Made by a program: the position numbers and the translations under genes
Source of the DNA: JANJTB01 sp032027125
Lineage (GTDB): Bacteria; Bacteroidota; Ignavibacteria; Kapaibacteriales; UBA2268
Direction: 5' to 3'
Length of the DNA: 64,000 nucleotides
Assembly (NCBI GenBank): GCA_032027125.1
Contig: JAVSMQ010000001.1
Coordinates: 2,668,568-2,732,567 of the forward strand
In this document: piece after piece, positions 26,639-36,700 of the stretch
How the letters are laid out: each line of letters begins with the position of its first letter
Numbering within the stretch: position 1 is the stretch's first letter
Notes under the pieces: generated by a model
Told to the model about the DNA's origin: nothing
Databases searched by the model: none
Seen by the model: the letters and a program-made list of their open reading frames with translations, nothing else

Positions 26639-28132
26639 TTATTCAATAGATTTCTTCAATGTGATATTAAAAGTAGAGCCTTTGCCTTCTTCGCTTTCTA
26701 CCCAAATCTTTCCGCCATGGTACTTAATAAATTCATTGCAAAGAATAAGTCCCAGCCCGGTGCCTTTTTCTCCCGAAGTTCCTTCGGTACTTCCATACTC
26801 GCCGATACTGAATATACTTGTTAATTTATCCGGCGCAATTCCCACTCCGGTATCACGGAAATAAACCTGAACATATTCTTTCGAATGTTCTGAATCAGCC
26901 GGTTTAATAAATGAACCAATTTCAAATGTGCCGCCGTGTGGAGTAAATTTAACGGCATTGCTTATCAGATTACGAAATATTGTATTAAGCATTCCAACAT
27001 CTCCGTAAATTAGAACCGGATTAGTGATGTTATTAGTTAGGGTAATATTTTTGTTATCGGCTGAGGCTTTATGAAGACTTAAAGAATTTTTGGCAAGTTC
27101 CTGAATATTAATCTCAGCAGGATTAAAACTAATCTTGCCCCTTTGAGAGCGGGACCATTCGAGGAGATTTTCAAGTAAATTATAAACGTTATCAGCAGAA
27201 TTCTTTATCAATTCCAACATTTCGTTACGCTCATCATCAGTAAAAGTATCGGGATTCTCGTGCAGCATTGTAACAACTTGCATGAATGAGCCGAGCGGAC
27301 CTTTCAGGTCGTGAGCAATAATTGAGAAGAATTTATCCTTTGTGGCGTTCAATTCATTGAGTTTATCGTTCTTTTGTTCCAACGAAATATTCAATTGTTT
27401 CATATCTAAACTTGCTATTTCCAATTGGTCAATCATATTATTGAAGGATTCCGCCAGATTTCCAATTTCATCCTTCGATTCAATATTTACTCTTTTGGAT
27501 AAGTCTTCAGTTGATATATCGTGAACAACCTTTGAAATATCAGCCAGTGGTTTAATGATTACAGAACTTATAAAGTAGGCAGCCGATAATCCGATTATAA
27601 GCAATACTAATGCAAGATATATTATTGAATTTCGAAGTTTCAGGAGATTTAAATTTACTGCAGCCAGTGAATAACCAATATATAAATCTCCGACTTTTCT
27701 GTCATTAATATTAACAGAAGAATAAGTTTGATATAATAATCCGTCGGAACTAATTTCACCTGACTGTACTGAAGTGTAATCATACTTCCTGGCATTCGGG
27801 AAATATCTTGAGTAAATCACTTTATGATTAATATCATGAATTACAAGATACTCAATATTGGTGTTGATATAAGTAGCTTCAAGGTCTTCATGTAATGTTG
27901 TCAGTACATCAAAATCAATTGCAGGAGCAATACTTGTAGCGGTCATCTGTGTAATACTTTTAGACCTGACCTGAATTTCATCCAAAAGTGCTTTTTGGAG
28001 TAAGTAATGGAAATAAAAGGAAACAAATAAAGTAAATGTTATTATAAGAAATGAAAACATTAGGAATAATTTAGTCTTTATTTTGACTTTCTTATTTGTG
28101 ATAACGCTTGCATTTATAAATTTTTTAATCAT
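26639..28132 (-). CDS. Membrane sensor histidine kinase (HAMP, HisKA, HATPase)
   Basis: A 497-residue kinase. Two membrane helices (about 22-44 and 168-190) flank an extracytoplasmic sensor domain. A HAMP linker (KPLADISKVVHDIS) and coiled coil follow, then the phospho-acceptor H-box FSIIAHDLKGPLG with His274. The ATP-binding domain has the N box (RNLISNAVKF), the G1 box (DTGVGIA) and the G2 box (GEKGTGLGLILC). No receiver domain is attached and no response regulator is adjacent. It overlaps the YfiR-like gene by 8 bases and is the third gene of a TonB receptor/YfiR/kinase operon. Confidence 0.92.
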   Translation of the reverse strand: MIKKFINASVITNKKVKIKTKLFLMFSFLIITFTLFVSFYFHYLLQKALLDEIQVRSKSITQMTATSIAPAIDFDVLTTLHEDLEATYINTNIEYLVIHDINHKVIYSRYFPNARKYDYTSVQSGEISSDGLLYQTYSSVNINDRKVGDLYIGYSLAAVNLNLLKLRNSIIYLALVLLIIGLSAAYFISSVIIKPLADISKVVHDISTEDLSKRVNIESKDEIGNLAESFNNMIDQLEIASLDMKQLNISLEQKNDKLNELNATKDKFFSIIAHDLKGPLGSFMQVVTMLHENPDTFTDDERNEMLELIKNSADNVYNLLENLLEWSRSQRGKISFNPAEINIQELAKNSLSLHKASADNKNITLTNNITNPVLIYGDVGMLNTIFRNLISNAVKFTPHGGTFEIGSFIKPADSEHSKEYVQVYFRDTGVGIAPDKLTSIFSIGEYGSTEGTSGEKGTGLGLILCNEFIKYHGGKIWVESEEGKGSTFNITLKKSIE

Positions 28133-28718
28133 TGTTTGTATTTATTACCTTAGCAAGTTTTAACAGACTTACATTGAAATCCGCCCCAGAGAGTTTGGAA
28201 TTATTCAAATCTATTACTAACCTGGGTTTGTTATCATCCAAATCAACAATAAACGGAATGGCATAGATAATATATTCGGCAATTCCTGTTAAGGCAAGGA
28301 TTTTGTTCTGCCTCAAAATATTCGCCAGATTTTCGACATTTACGGAGCGTAGCGGTGCTATATAAACAACATCATAATTACCGGTTTTGATGAAATCTCT
28401 AATATCATCAGATTTGTTAATATTGATTCCTTCAAATTCGAATTGAAAATTTGAATTGGCTTTTGATTCCAGTTCTTTGGCAATATTTATTACTTGATTT
28501 TTTGTATTAAATGAACTGCGGAAATTCTCCTGATATATAATTCCGATTCTAATAATATTTTTATTCTTTAAATTTCTGTCATAATCCAGTGATTTCAACA
28601 TAATCGGTAAATGAACACTTACAGGAGTGGATAGCTGTTGTGATAAAGATTCGCCTCCGTTTATAAAGAGGAATGCAATTGCTGCGAGAGTTATATATAT
28701 GTAATTTAATCTGCTCAT
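28125..28718 (-). CDS. YfiR/DUF4154 family periplasmic protein
   Basis: About 197 residues from the ATG at 28718, where the ATGA overlap with the upstream TonB receptor argues for translational coupling. It has a signal peptide (IYITLAAIAFLFINGGES), then the compact DUF4154 domain: IIRIGIIYQENF, a central region on a YDVVYIAPL strand, and ILALTGIAEYIIYAIPFIVDLDDNKPRLVIDLNNSKLSG is the conserved end (about residues 155-193). YfiR is a periplasmic repressor of the diguanylate cyclase YfiN in Pseudomonas. Here the downstream signalling partner is a histidine kinase instead. Confidence 0.8.
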   Translation of the reverse strand: MSRLNYIYITLAAIAFLFINGGESLSQQLSTPVSVHLPIMLKSLDYDRNLKNKNIIRIGIIYQENFRSSFNTKNQVINIAKELESKANSNFQFEFEGININKSDDIRDFIKTGNYDVVYIAPLRSVNVENLANILRQNKILALTGIAEYIIYAIPFIVDLDDNKPRLVIDLNNSKLSGADFNVSLLKLAKVINTNND

Positions 28719-30730
28719 AATTTTGCACTTATACTGAAAGTGAAAACTCTGCCGTATTGCTCTATTGAAGTAGTAGATATCCAATCAGGACCAGGCAGAT
28801 AGTAAATTTTGTCAAATAAATTCTTTATCCTGAGTCCAAATTGCAGATGATTTAAAAATTTCAAATCGGAAGTGCTGTTAGAAACTTTTGGGCTGAAACC
28901 GAAATTTGCATCAACTAAAAAGAAATCATCTGTAACAGTATTATAGAATGTTTTTCTGCTGCTTTCGTAACGGCTTTCGAGACTGAATGTCACATTTTCA
29001 ATTATGCTGAAACCGAGTCCTGATTTACAAAGAAGCTGCGGTGAGTTGGTAATCTGTTCACTTGCCGAATCGGTTGATAGTTGATAAGATAAATTCAGAT
29101 ACCATTGCAAACCGAATTTCTGCTTACCTCTGAATGAGGTTTCTACACCGACGGAATTGAAATAATTTATGTTTCTATAAACTACACCCGAATCCGGGAA
29201 ATCCGGATTGATGCTCGCAAGTTCTATAATATTTTTGAACTTGTAATGATAAAGTGAAAATGTATAATTGAAATTTTCACTTACAATATTCTCCCAAATA
29301 ATTTCATTGCTTAATAAGCTTTCAGATTTTATATCTTTATTTTCTCTTTTGAATGTGGGGTCATCAGCAAACAATTCATAAATGCTTGGTGTCCGGTATC
29401 CTGCGTTAAGTAAATACTTCAGGGTAGTATTATCAGTCGGATTATAAATCAGCGCCACACGGGGATTATAGTTCGGTGTGTAATAAGACAAAAAATCTGC
29501 TCTGATACCGAAATTAATTGAAAAATTACGAAGGATTTGATAATTATCCTGCAGGTAAACTGAAGCAGCATTATAAGGATTATCAGTTTCAGAATACACT
29601 TGTGTATTGTCAAATAATTTACTTGTTAATTTGCTGATTCTTGTAATTGAAGAGCCTGCAAGAAGACGGTTCTGAGGATTCAAATCCCATGTTAAATCAA
29701 CTTCAGTGCCGAACCAGCGCCCGATGTTTTCATCATACAAAGGTTCGGCATCATACTGAAAAACATCATTGTAATCGAAAGCGTCAAAAAAAACACCTGC
29801 TTTTATTGCTTTATCCGAACCAATCTCAAGCTGATAAACCAAACTTAGAAACGAACGAATATCCTGACTTTTTGTCGGGCTTGTATTAAAATCAGATTCA
29901 TAAGGTGCGTTAGGTATTGCTTTTTCTCTGTTTGAGTAATAGAAATTTAAAGAAAAATCCTTATAATTTGCCTGAAGCGAACTTCCATAGTGCTTTTCCC
30001 AATCTAAATTTCGTGCAATTCCGTCACTGACTGAATCCTTGTATTCATCAAAAAAGAAATCCTTACCCTGCCTGTCACCTATTCGTCCGGTAAGAATAAT
30101 GGAAAAGTCGTCAATTGTTTTACCATAAGACAGATGTGCAGTTTTGTTGTCATAAGTACCATAACTCAGACCGGCAGTTAGACCGTTTAATTCCTTTGAA
30201 TCCTTTAAAATAATATTGATAAGTGAAACCATTGCTCCCGAGCCGTATAGAGTAGAGGAGGGACCCTGAACTATTTCAACTCTTGAAATATCATTCATAT
30301 CAATTCCAAGATAATTATCGAGAGATTGTGAGCCGTAAACAAGTTCGTTAAGAATATGCCCGTTCAGCAGAACCATGTTATTGCTAAAGCTTGATGTTCG
30401 GTCAAATCCTCTGGCACCGGTAAATTCGTAATTCAAATCGTTTCGGGTGTACATTCCCTGTAAAGTTGCAATTAGTTCGGCAACAGTCTGATATCCGTAA
30501 AGACTTATTTCGTCCTGAGTTATGATTATGATAGAGTTAGGTGTTTCAGATATTTTTTGATTATATAGTTCACTCCTGCTGATTTTGGTTTTTAGCAGCG
30601 ATTCCAAATCCTGTTCCTCTTCAGCCTTAAAAGCCAACAAGTTTACAGGATAAATCAGAAAAATTATAATGAAACTAATTAATAATTGATGTATATAATT
30701 TGACAATATAAGCCTCGAAAATATTATCAA
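28715..30730 (-). CDS. TonB-dependent outer membrane receptor
   Basis: A 671-residue TonB-dependent receptor. A hydrophobic signal peptide (to about residue 34) is followed by a plug domain (about 55-170; NSIIIITQDEI, then VEIVQGPSSTLYGSGAMVSLINII). A 22-strand-type barrel follows, ending in the aromatic FTFSISAKL. No TonB-box or DUF4480-type N-terminal extension was obvious. The ligand is unknown. The overlapping YfiR and kinase genes suggest the receptor reports a ligand or stress state rather than only importing a nutrient. Confidence 0.92.
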   Translation of the reverse strand: MIIFSRLILSNYIHQLLISFIIIFLIYPVNLLAFKAEEEQDLESLLKTKISRSELYNQKISETPNSIIIITQDEISLYGYQTVAELIATLQGMYTRNDLNYEFTGARGFDRTSSFSNNMVLLNGHILNELVYGSQSLDNYLGIDMNDISRVEIVQGPSSTLYGSGAMVSLINIILKDSKELNGLTAGLSYGTYDNKTAHLSYGKTIDDFSIILTGRIGDRQGKDFFFDEYKDSVSDGIARNLDWEKHYGSSLQANYKDFSLNFYYSNREKAIPNAPYESDFNTSPTKSQDIRSFLSLVYQLEIGSDKAIKAGVFFDAFDYNDVFQYDAEPLYDENIGRWFGTEVDLTWDLNPQNRLLAGSSITRISKLTSKLFDNTQVYSETDNPYNAASVYLQDNYQILRNFSINFGIRADFLSYYTPNYNPRVALIYNPTDNTTLKYLLNAGYRTPSIYELFADDPTFKRENKDIKSESLLSNEIIWENIVSENFNYTFSLYHYKFKNIIELASINPDFPDSGVVYRNINYFNSVGVETSFRGKQKFGLQWYLNLSYQLSTDSASEQITNSPQLLCKSGLGFSIIENVTFSLESRYESSRKTFYNTVTDDFFLVDANFGFSPKVSNSTSDLKFLNHLQFGLRIKNLFDKIYYLPGPDWISTTSIEQYGRVFTFSISAKL

Positions 30731-31070
30731 TAATCAGTTAACAGCGCTTGTCGAAATATACTTTTGCTAAAATATGACTTTTTACATCAAAAACAAAATA
30801 TTAATTATTTAAATTTTAAAATATGTAATTGTCAATATTAGAAATTCAAAATTAAATGTAACTTTATTATGATTCAATATAACGATTTCTATTGTAAGTT
30901 GATGAAGCCTGCAAATTATTGAAAAACAAGTATGAAGGTCATCGCGGGCTTGCGAAGGATCCATGTCTTCTGCTTAATAAAATCTTGGATTCTTCACTTC
31001 GTTCAGAGTGACTTTCTCACAAGCTTTTTCAACAGGAAGTTGGTCACCGAAAAAGAAATTATAGTTGTTT
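30731..31070. other. Intergenic region with a REP-like palindrome
   Basis: The 340-base gap holds the presumptive promoter of the leftward receptor operon near 30740-30900. It also holds one composite inverted repeat at about 30918-31034. No gene is seen. Confidence 0.55.
30918..31034. repeat. Composite imperfect palindrome
   Basis: The outer arms are TTGAAAAACAAG with CAAGCTTTTTCAA. The inner arms (30935-30964 with about 30985-31015) pair AGGTCAT...GCGAAGGATCCA with TTGGATTCTTC...AGAGTGACTT. The style matches dispersed REP-like sequences. Only this copy is in the window. Confidence 0.7.
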
Positions 31071-32012
31071 TTATACCAATCCTAATCTTTTTCTGAAATC
31101 TGCAATCGTTTTTCCCAGTCCTTCTTTTCTATCCACTTTTGCCGACCAGTTTAAAAGTTGATTTGCTCTTGTTGTATCAGGTTTGCGAACCTTAGGGTCG
31201 TCTGAAGGTAAATCTTCAAACCCGATGATGCTTTTGGAACCGGTTAGTTCAATAATCTCACGGGCTAATTCAAGCATTGTAATTTCATCGGGATTGCCGA
31301 TATTGACAGGATATATTTCATCTGACATAAGCAGTTTGTATAATCCTTCAACCAAGTCATCTACATAACAGACTGAGCGGGTCTGGCTGCCATCACCGTA
31401 AACTGTAACCGGTTGGTTTTTAAGTGCCTGATTTATAAAATTCGGAATTGCCCTGCCGTCTTCAATCCTCATACGCGGTCCGTAAGTATTGAAGATGCGG
31501 ACTATACGTGTATCTACATTATGATAGCGGTGATAAGCCATAGTCATAGCTTCGGCAAATCTTTTCGCTTCATCATAAACTCCGCGGTATCCGACCGGAT
31601 TGACATTTCCCCAATAATCTTCCTGCTGAGGATGAATCAGCGGGTCGCCGTAAACTTCGCTTGTAGAGGCTATAAGAAATCTTGCATTTTTTGCTTTTGC
31701 AAGTCCGAGGGTTTTATGAGTACCAAGTGAACCTACTTTAAGCGTCTGGATAGGAAGTTTCAGATAATCAATAGGGGAGGCAGGTGATGCGAAATGCAGG
31801 ATATAATCAACTTTTCCTTCTACATAAATATATTCTGTAACGTCGTGTTCTATTAATTTGAATCTCTTATTTCCGAATAAATGTGCAATATTGTCCGGCG
31901 AGCCTGTAATAAAATTATCCATACAAATAACTTCATCGCCCGATTCGATAAATTTGTCACATAAGTGCGAGCCTAAAAATCCTGCACCGCCTGTTATAAG
32001 AACTCTTGCCAT
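31071..32012 (-). CDS. UDP-glucuronate decarboxylase (UDP-xylose synthase)
   Basis: About 313 residues from the ATG at 32012 (MARVLITGGAGFLGSHLCDK). An alternative ATG seven codons upstream is possible. It is an extended short-chain dehydrogenase with the NAD motif GGAGFLGSH, the STSEVYGDPLIHPQ active-site strand and the catalytic YDEAKR (Tyr-x-x-x-Lys). HFASPASPIDYLKLPI and RIFNTYGPRM are typical of UDP-glucuronate decarboxylases. It makes UDP-xylose from UDP-glucuronate for polysaccharide synthesis. The adjacent glycosyltransferase, in the same orientation, supports a role in cell-surface glycans. Confidence 0.9.
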   Translation of the reverse strand: MARVLITGGAGFLGSHLCDKFIESGDEVICMDNFITGSPDNIAHLFGNKRFKLIEHDVTEYIYVEGKVDYILHFASPASPIDYLKLPIQTLKVGSLGTHKTLGLAKAKNARFLIASTSEVYGDPLIHPQQEDYWGNVNPVGYRGVYDEAKRFAEAMTMAYHRYHNVDTRIVRIFNTYGPRMRIEDGRAIPNFINQALKNQPVTVYGDGSQTRSVCYVDDLVEGLYKLLMSDEIYPVNIGNPDEITMLELAREIIELTGSKSIIGFEDLPSDDPKVRKPDTTRANQLLNWSAKVDRKEGLGKTIADFRKRLGLV

Positions 32013-32120
32013 TTTATTTCCGAAATTTGTCATTAAAGAATATACAAAAATGCAAAAAAATTATTTACTGACAGGTATATAATGTAAATTTTAATAATTC
32101 CTGAAATCCGAAACCCAGAT

Positions 32121-33239
32121 TCAGCTTCTTTTATTAAAAACCTGACCTTTCCATACTATCCTGCTGTCAATCAAAAGCGGGGGGACAATGAGTTCAATCA
32201 GCATATAAAAAGCGATTTCAGCCGGTATCCAGGAACTGAGATGGTTTTGCTTTAAAATATTCATAACAGGCTTGATTACGATATAGTCGCCGATAAATCT
32301 TGTAAAAAGAACTGCTAAAATCCACAAGGGATTCATTGCAATTACAGCAACAACCAAACCTAACCATATACTCAGGGAAGTCACAACAAAGAAAACTGCA
32401 TTATACCCTAAATCCAATCCGCCGACTGCCCAGCGTTTATGCTGCGAAATATATTCGCTGATTGTTGTGCAGGGGAGAGTGCTTACAGTAGAATCGTAAT
32501 CACATACATAATTTACCTTGTGTCCTGCCTTAAAAACAGCTTTTAATAATGCAAGGTCTTCGGTAACTGAAAACCTGATATTCGGGTAGCCGCCTAATTC
32601 ATCATAAACACTGCGTCTGATTGAAAGATTATTGCCGTAACAGCCGAGCGGATTGTCAAGTCCGACACCTGCACTTGCCATAGTGTGCATATAGAGCCAC
32701 TCCACAGCCTGAATCTTATCAAAAGGTTTATTGCCCTTAATTAAGGTAAAAGAAGGAACAAGTCCGATTTTGCTGTCATCAAATTTTTGGGCAATTGATG
32801 ATATCCATTTATGATTAACCTCGCAATCAGCATCCGTCATCATCACAATCTCGCCTGTTGAATCCTGAATACCTATGTGAAGAGCTCCGGGTTTGCCTTT
32901 CAGATTTCCTTTATCAATATCATTATTAATATGTATAATTTTTAGATTTTTATATTTTACTGCAAGAGCATCCAAAATCCCGCCGGTTCTGTCGTCGGAG
33001 CGGTCATTAACGGCAATTACTTCAAATTTATCAGCCGGATAATCTGAAAGCATAATATTATTGATACATAATTCAATCTTATCTTCCTCATTTCTTGCAG
33101 GAACAATAACTGACACAAATTTATGTGAAAATGAGGCTGTACTGTCTTTAGTCTTTTTTCTTTCCCTTGAGCTTCCAATAAACATAACAATTGCTCTAAA
33201 GGCAAAAACAGCAATCGAACAAACAATTATCCAAACCAT
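32121..33239 (-). CDS. Membrane glycosyltransferase, GT2 (cellulose-synthase-like)
   Basis: A 372-residue family 2 glycosyltransferase. An N-terminal membrane helix (residues 1-17) precedes a GT-A domain with VIVPARNEED, VIAVNDRSDDRT, the metal-binding MMTDADCEV and the processive-type QHKRW motif (Q-x-x-R-W). Two or three C-terminal membrane helices follow (about 275-345). The Q-x-x-R-W motif suggests a polymerising or lipid-linked transferase acting at the inner membrane. It lies upstream of the UDP-glucuronate decarboxylase, in the same direction, with a gap of about 110 bases. Confidence 0.88.
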   Translation of the reverse strand: MVWIIVCSIAVFAFRAIVMFIGSSRERKKTKDSTASFSHKFVSVIVPARNEEDKIELCINNIMLSDYPADKFEVIAVNDRSDDRTGGILDALAVKYKNLKIIHINNDIDKGNLKGKPGALHIGIQDSTGEIVMMTDADCEVNHKWISSIAQKFDDSKIGLVPSFTLIKGNKPFDKIQAVEWLYMHTMASAGVGLDNPLGCYGNNLSIRRSVYDELGGYPNIRFSVTEDLALLKAVFKAGHKVNYVCDYDSTVSTLPCTTISEYISQHKRWAVGGLDLGYNAVFFVVTSLSIWLGLVVAVIAMNPLWILAVLFTRFIGDYIVIKPVMNILKQNHLSSWIPAEIAFYMLIELIVPPLLIDSRIVWKGQVFNKRS

Positions 33240-33783
33240 ATAAACTAAAATCCAATTCTTACAGACTAAGAAAAATTTGTATTGTAATTAATTATAAAGT
33301 CGTATTTAATAAAATTTAGTCTAAAAGTTTGTGAAACAAGTCGAATTATTTTATGTGCACTTTAATTCTGTTTAAAGAAAATTCAGGAGCCGGAAATAAT
33401 GAACTTATATCATGTTCTATTATAATTTCAGGTTTGACAGAAAATAGATTGGTTTTTGGGCAGGTTGGACAACATTTTTAATTTTTATTGCATATTGTGG
33501 TTATTTACAAGTAAAACAAAGGACTTGGTTACGAACAAAAGTATAGATTTCAAAAATAATTTAAAAAAATTTGATTTTTTTTTCATTTTTTTCACTTTTT
33601 TTTGAGACGTTTTTCATTTTAATGTGTCAGTCTAAGTGAGAAATAAAAAAAAAGTGAAAAAAGTAATGAAATTTGAGTTAAATATACTATATTGCAATGT
33701 GAAAAAAAGCAATTTTAGAAAATTTAAAATAAATATGTTTTTAATTTACAGTTTTGTTGTACAAATTATTTAGGGGTTTTTAA
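33240..33783. other. Divergent AT-rich regulatory region before the first giant T9SS gene
   Basis: This 544-base region separates the leftward GT2 gene from the rightward T9SS protein. It is dominated by A and T homopolymer tracts (33540-33660). No ORF or palindrome is convincing. The last 25 bases match the leader of the paralogous gene at 40.87 kb. Confidence 0.5.
33760..33783 (+). promoter_or_regulatory. 5' leader shared with paralogue (copy 1)
   Basis: The sequence from TACAAATT through a GGGG tract and a T run to the ATG is nearly the same as 40846-40868 before the paralogous gene. Its conservation while the rest of the upstream DNA differs suggests a shared translation-initiation or regulatory signal, or simply the limit of the duplication. 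Confidence 0.5.
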
Positions 33784-36700
33784 ATGAAAAAGCTTATACT
33801 GCTTATAGCTCTGACATTTGGACTTATTGTAAGCACTTCGCTTTCAAGAGATAAAGAGTCTGATGAAGAAGAGTTATTGAGAAAAAGCAATCTGTCCGAA
33901 CCTCCAGCGTTTAACTCCGGTGCTACAAGTATGCCGAGAAACTTCAATGCTACCGGTCAGTGGGCAGACCCACTCAATGCGGCAGCATCCACCGGATACT
34001 ACTGGATTGATAATGCAGAAGTTCTGAACAAACAATTATTCCCCGGCATGCTTCCGGTATTGGGCAGAGCTGATACATTCTATCAGCCCGAAATGTGGCG
34101 TAAAATTACACCCGGTCCAAGAATGTTACCTAAAGTTTACTGGGATAATAACAAACAGGAAGGCTTGGCTTTCTTTCGTCAGCCCGCAGATGCCGATTTT
34201 TGGACAAGTCCTTCGGATTCGACCGATGATGCAATTGCCGGTCCGATTCCTTTGGGTATAAAGGGCGGCTTCTATTTCAATGGATTACGCTATGACTCAT
34301 TCTATGTTTCTACAAATGGTGTAATCGCGCTTACCAACAGAAGATATTTTTATGATGCAAACGGCAACCGTGTAATACCTCCGGGTGCAACAAGTTGCTA
34401 TGACCCAATGTCAATGGACTGGTTTGCAGGCGGTGTACGCGGAAGAGATACTTTATGGGTCAGAAACTGGACCAATACCCAGGACTCTATTAACCCGGCA
34501 ACTGAAAAGAGAATTCTTGATCTTGACGGTAACGGTAATGTTCAATTCAAAAATGGCTTGAATGACCCCGTTCCTGATAACTTCGGTTATCAATTCTCAG
34601 TTTTAGGTACTAATCCGCTTAATATTACAGCAGGACTAACTGCCCTGAGCGGTATTCGTTCAAGGAATCCGAATAACGGCGACTTGATGACAACTCCTCC
34701 TTTAACCAGTAAGTCAGCAATTATTGCTCCTTTCTGGGGTGATATGATACTTTCTCAGTACGACCCTGATACAAAACAGCGTGATGAACATGGTATGTGT
34801 TTCTATAAAAGAACATATTCCAATGACTCATTAATAGTTGCTTTTTTCAGAATTCAACCAAAGGGTGCTCTTGCAACTCCGCAAGGTACTGTTACTGTAG
34901 ATGCAGATAACAGACCTCCAAGTGATGCATTCCCTGACAAAAGAAATTATGTAACTGCTGATGCACACGTAGTATTATCTGCTGTTGACTCAAGTATAAC
35001 AATACATTATACAAGAGTTGCAGACAGATTTACTCATAGCAGCGCCAGCGGCGGTCCTTTAGGAAGACCTATATTCGGTTATGATGTATTTAAATATAAT
35101 TCAACCTGCGGTATCAGAGGTTTTGCCCGTCACATTAACTTCGGAAAGGGCGGCATTACCAATAATCAGCCTTGGGCTGGTGAATACGTACAGGCAACAA
35201 CTCATTTCCAATATTACAGAGTTGCTAATGCCAATATTAATTATCCTGGTACCAGCCATGCAGTAAAATTTAAACAATGGCAGAATACTCTCCGCGTACA
35301 TGAAATTACTTATCGTGTAAGAAGTAAAGACCCTAAAGCAGATAATCCGACAGCATTCACAACAGAAGTAAAAGCTGCTGATGTTATTGATTACGAATTG
35401 CTTGCCGGTCACGAGCGTCTCGGCGCTATCCAGCCTGTAGCATTGATTCAGAACCTGACCAACGAAATTCAAGGTCCGGGTAATGTTAACTTTGTTAAGC
35501 AGGACCTGAGATTCCGTGGACGTTTCCAAATCAGAAATACAATTTCTAACAGAATAATTTACAATCGTTTAGTTCCTGTTGACGCATTATGTCTCGGTCT
35601 TACAGAAGACCCTGAAGATGCACAGAAATGTAACGGCGACCCGACTGTAAAAGTTAGACTTGCAAAATTTAACGGAACAACACTTGTAATTGAAAATAAC
35701 TTCCAATCAACAGGTTTTAACGGTGTTCCACCATACTATTTCGTTCAGATTCACTTCCCTCCATTCGAACCTAATGAGTTTATTGACAATCATATCGGCA
35801 GAATGCGTTCATTCATTATTGCAGAACCTATTAATCCTGAATCAGGTGAAAGACTTCGCGATAACTGGCCCTTTGATGACTCGTCAAAAATTACATTATT
35901 TGTAATGAGAAGATTCTATGATGACCATCCAATACCTGAATTCAGAAATTTTGAAGATGACGGTTTGGAATGGCATGTTGATACCGAGTCCGGTGACAAT
36001 ATACCATCAGCATGGAAATGGGTAAGCATAAATGCCGAAATGGTATCAGGTGATGATGTTTCTAAATACCCGCTTGCTCCAAGAGGACCGGTAGCAAATC
36101 ATAATTATACAGTTCTGCATGCAATGCAAAACCCTGTAATTTTACGTTCGCCGGTAATCAAGATGAACCGTATGCAAATGGACGGTGCATCAGAACCTCT
36201 TGCTAAATATAAAGATAAGCGAGGTTTCGGCGGTGATGAAATTCGTTCATTCCCGATAGATTTACGCGGAAAACAAAATCCTATTCTGACACTTTCTATT
36301 CAGAGAGTAATTCACAGGGATGATTGGGAAAGAGGTTACAGCGACCAGTTAATGATTGGTCCTGAGCCGCGTGTTATCAGACAGTCTGATCCTTTCAACA
36401 GATATACCGGTGGTGTAGCTGCAAATCCTGATGAAATAGTAGTTGAATTTGCAAAACCGTCAGATGATGAAATTGACAGAATTACAAATATCAAACTCGA
36501 AGACTGGAGACATTTACCTTTCAGAAGAGGAACAAAAACTGCTGCTCTTGCTGATCAGGCTCCGCTTACTTTATATGGTGCCGGCGGTTATATGATTGCC
36601 TTTTTAGAAACAGATAAAGACTCTACTCTGGCATTACCGGATTATACCAACTATTACAGAAACTCACTCAGATCAGACAGGTTTGACGATGGTATAGACT

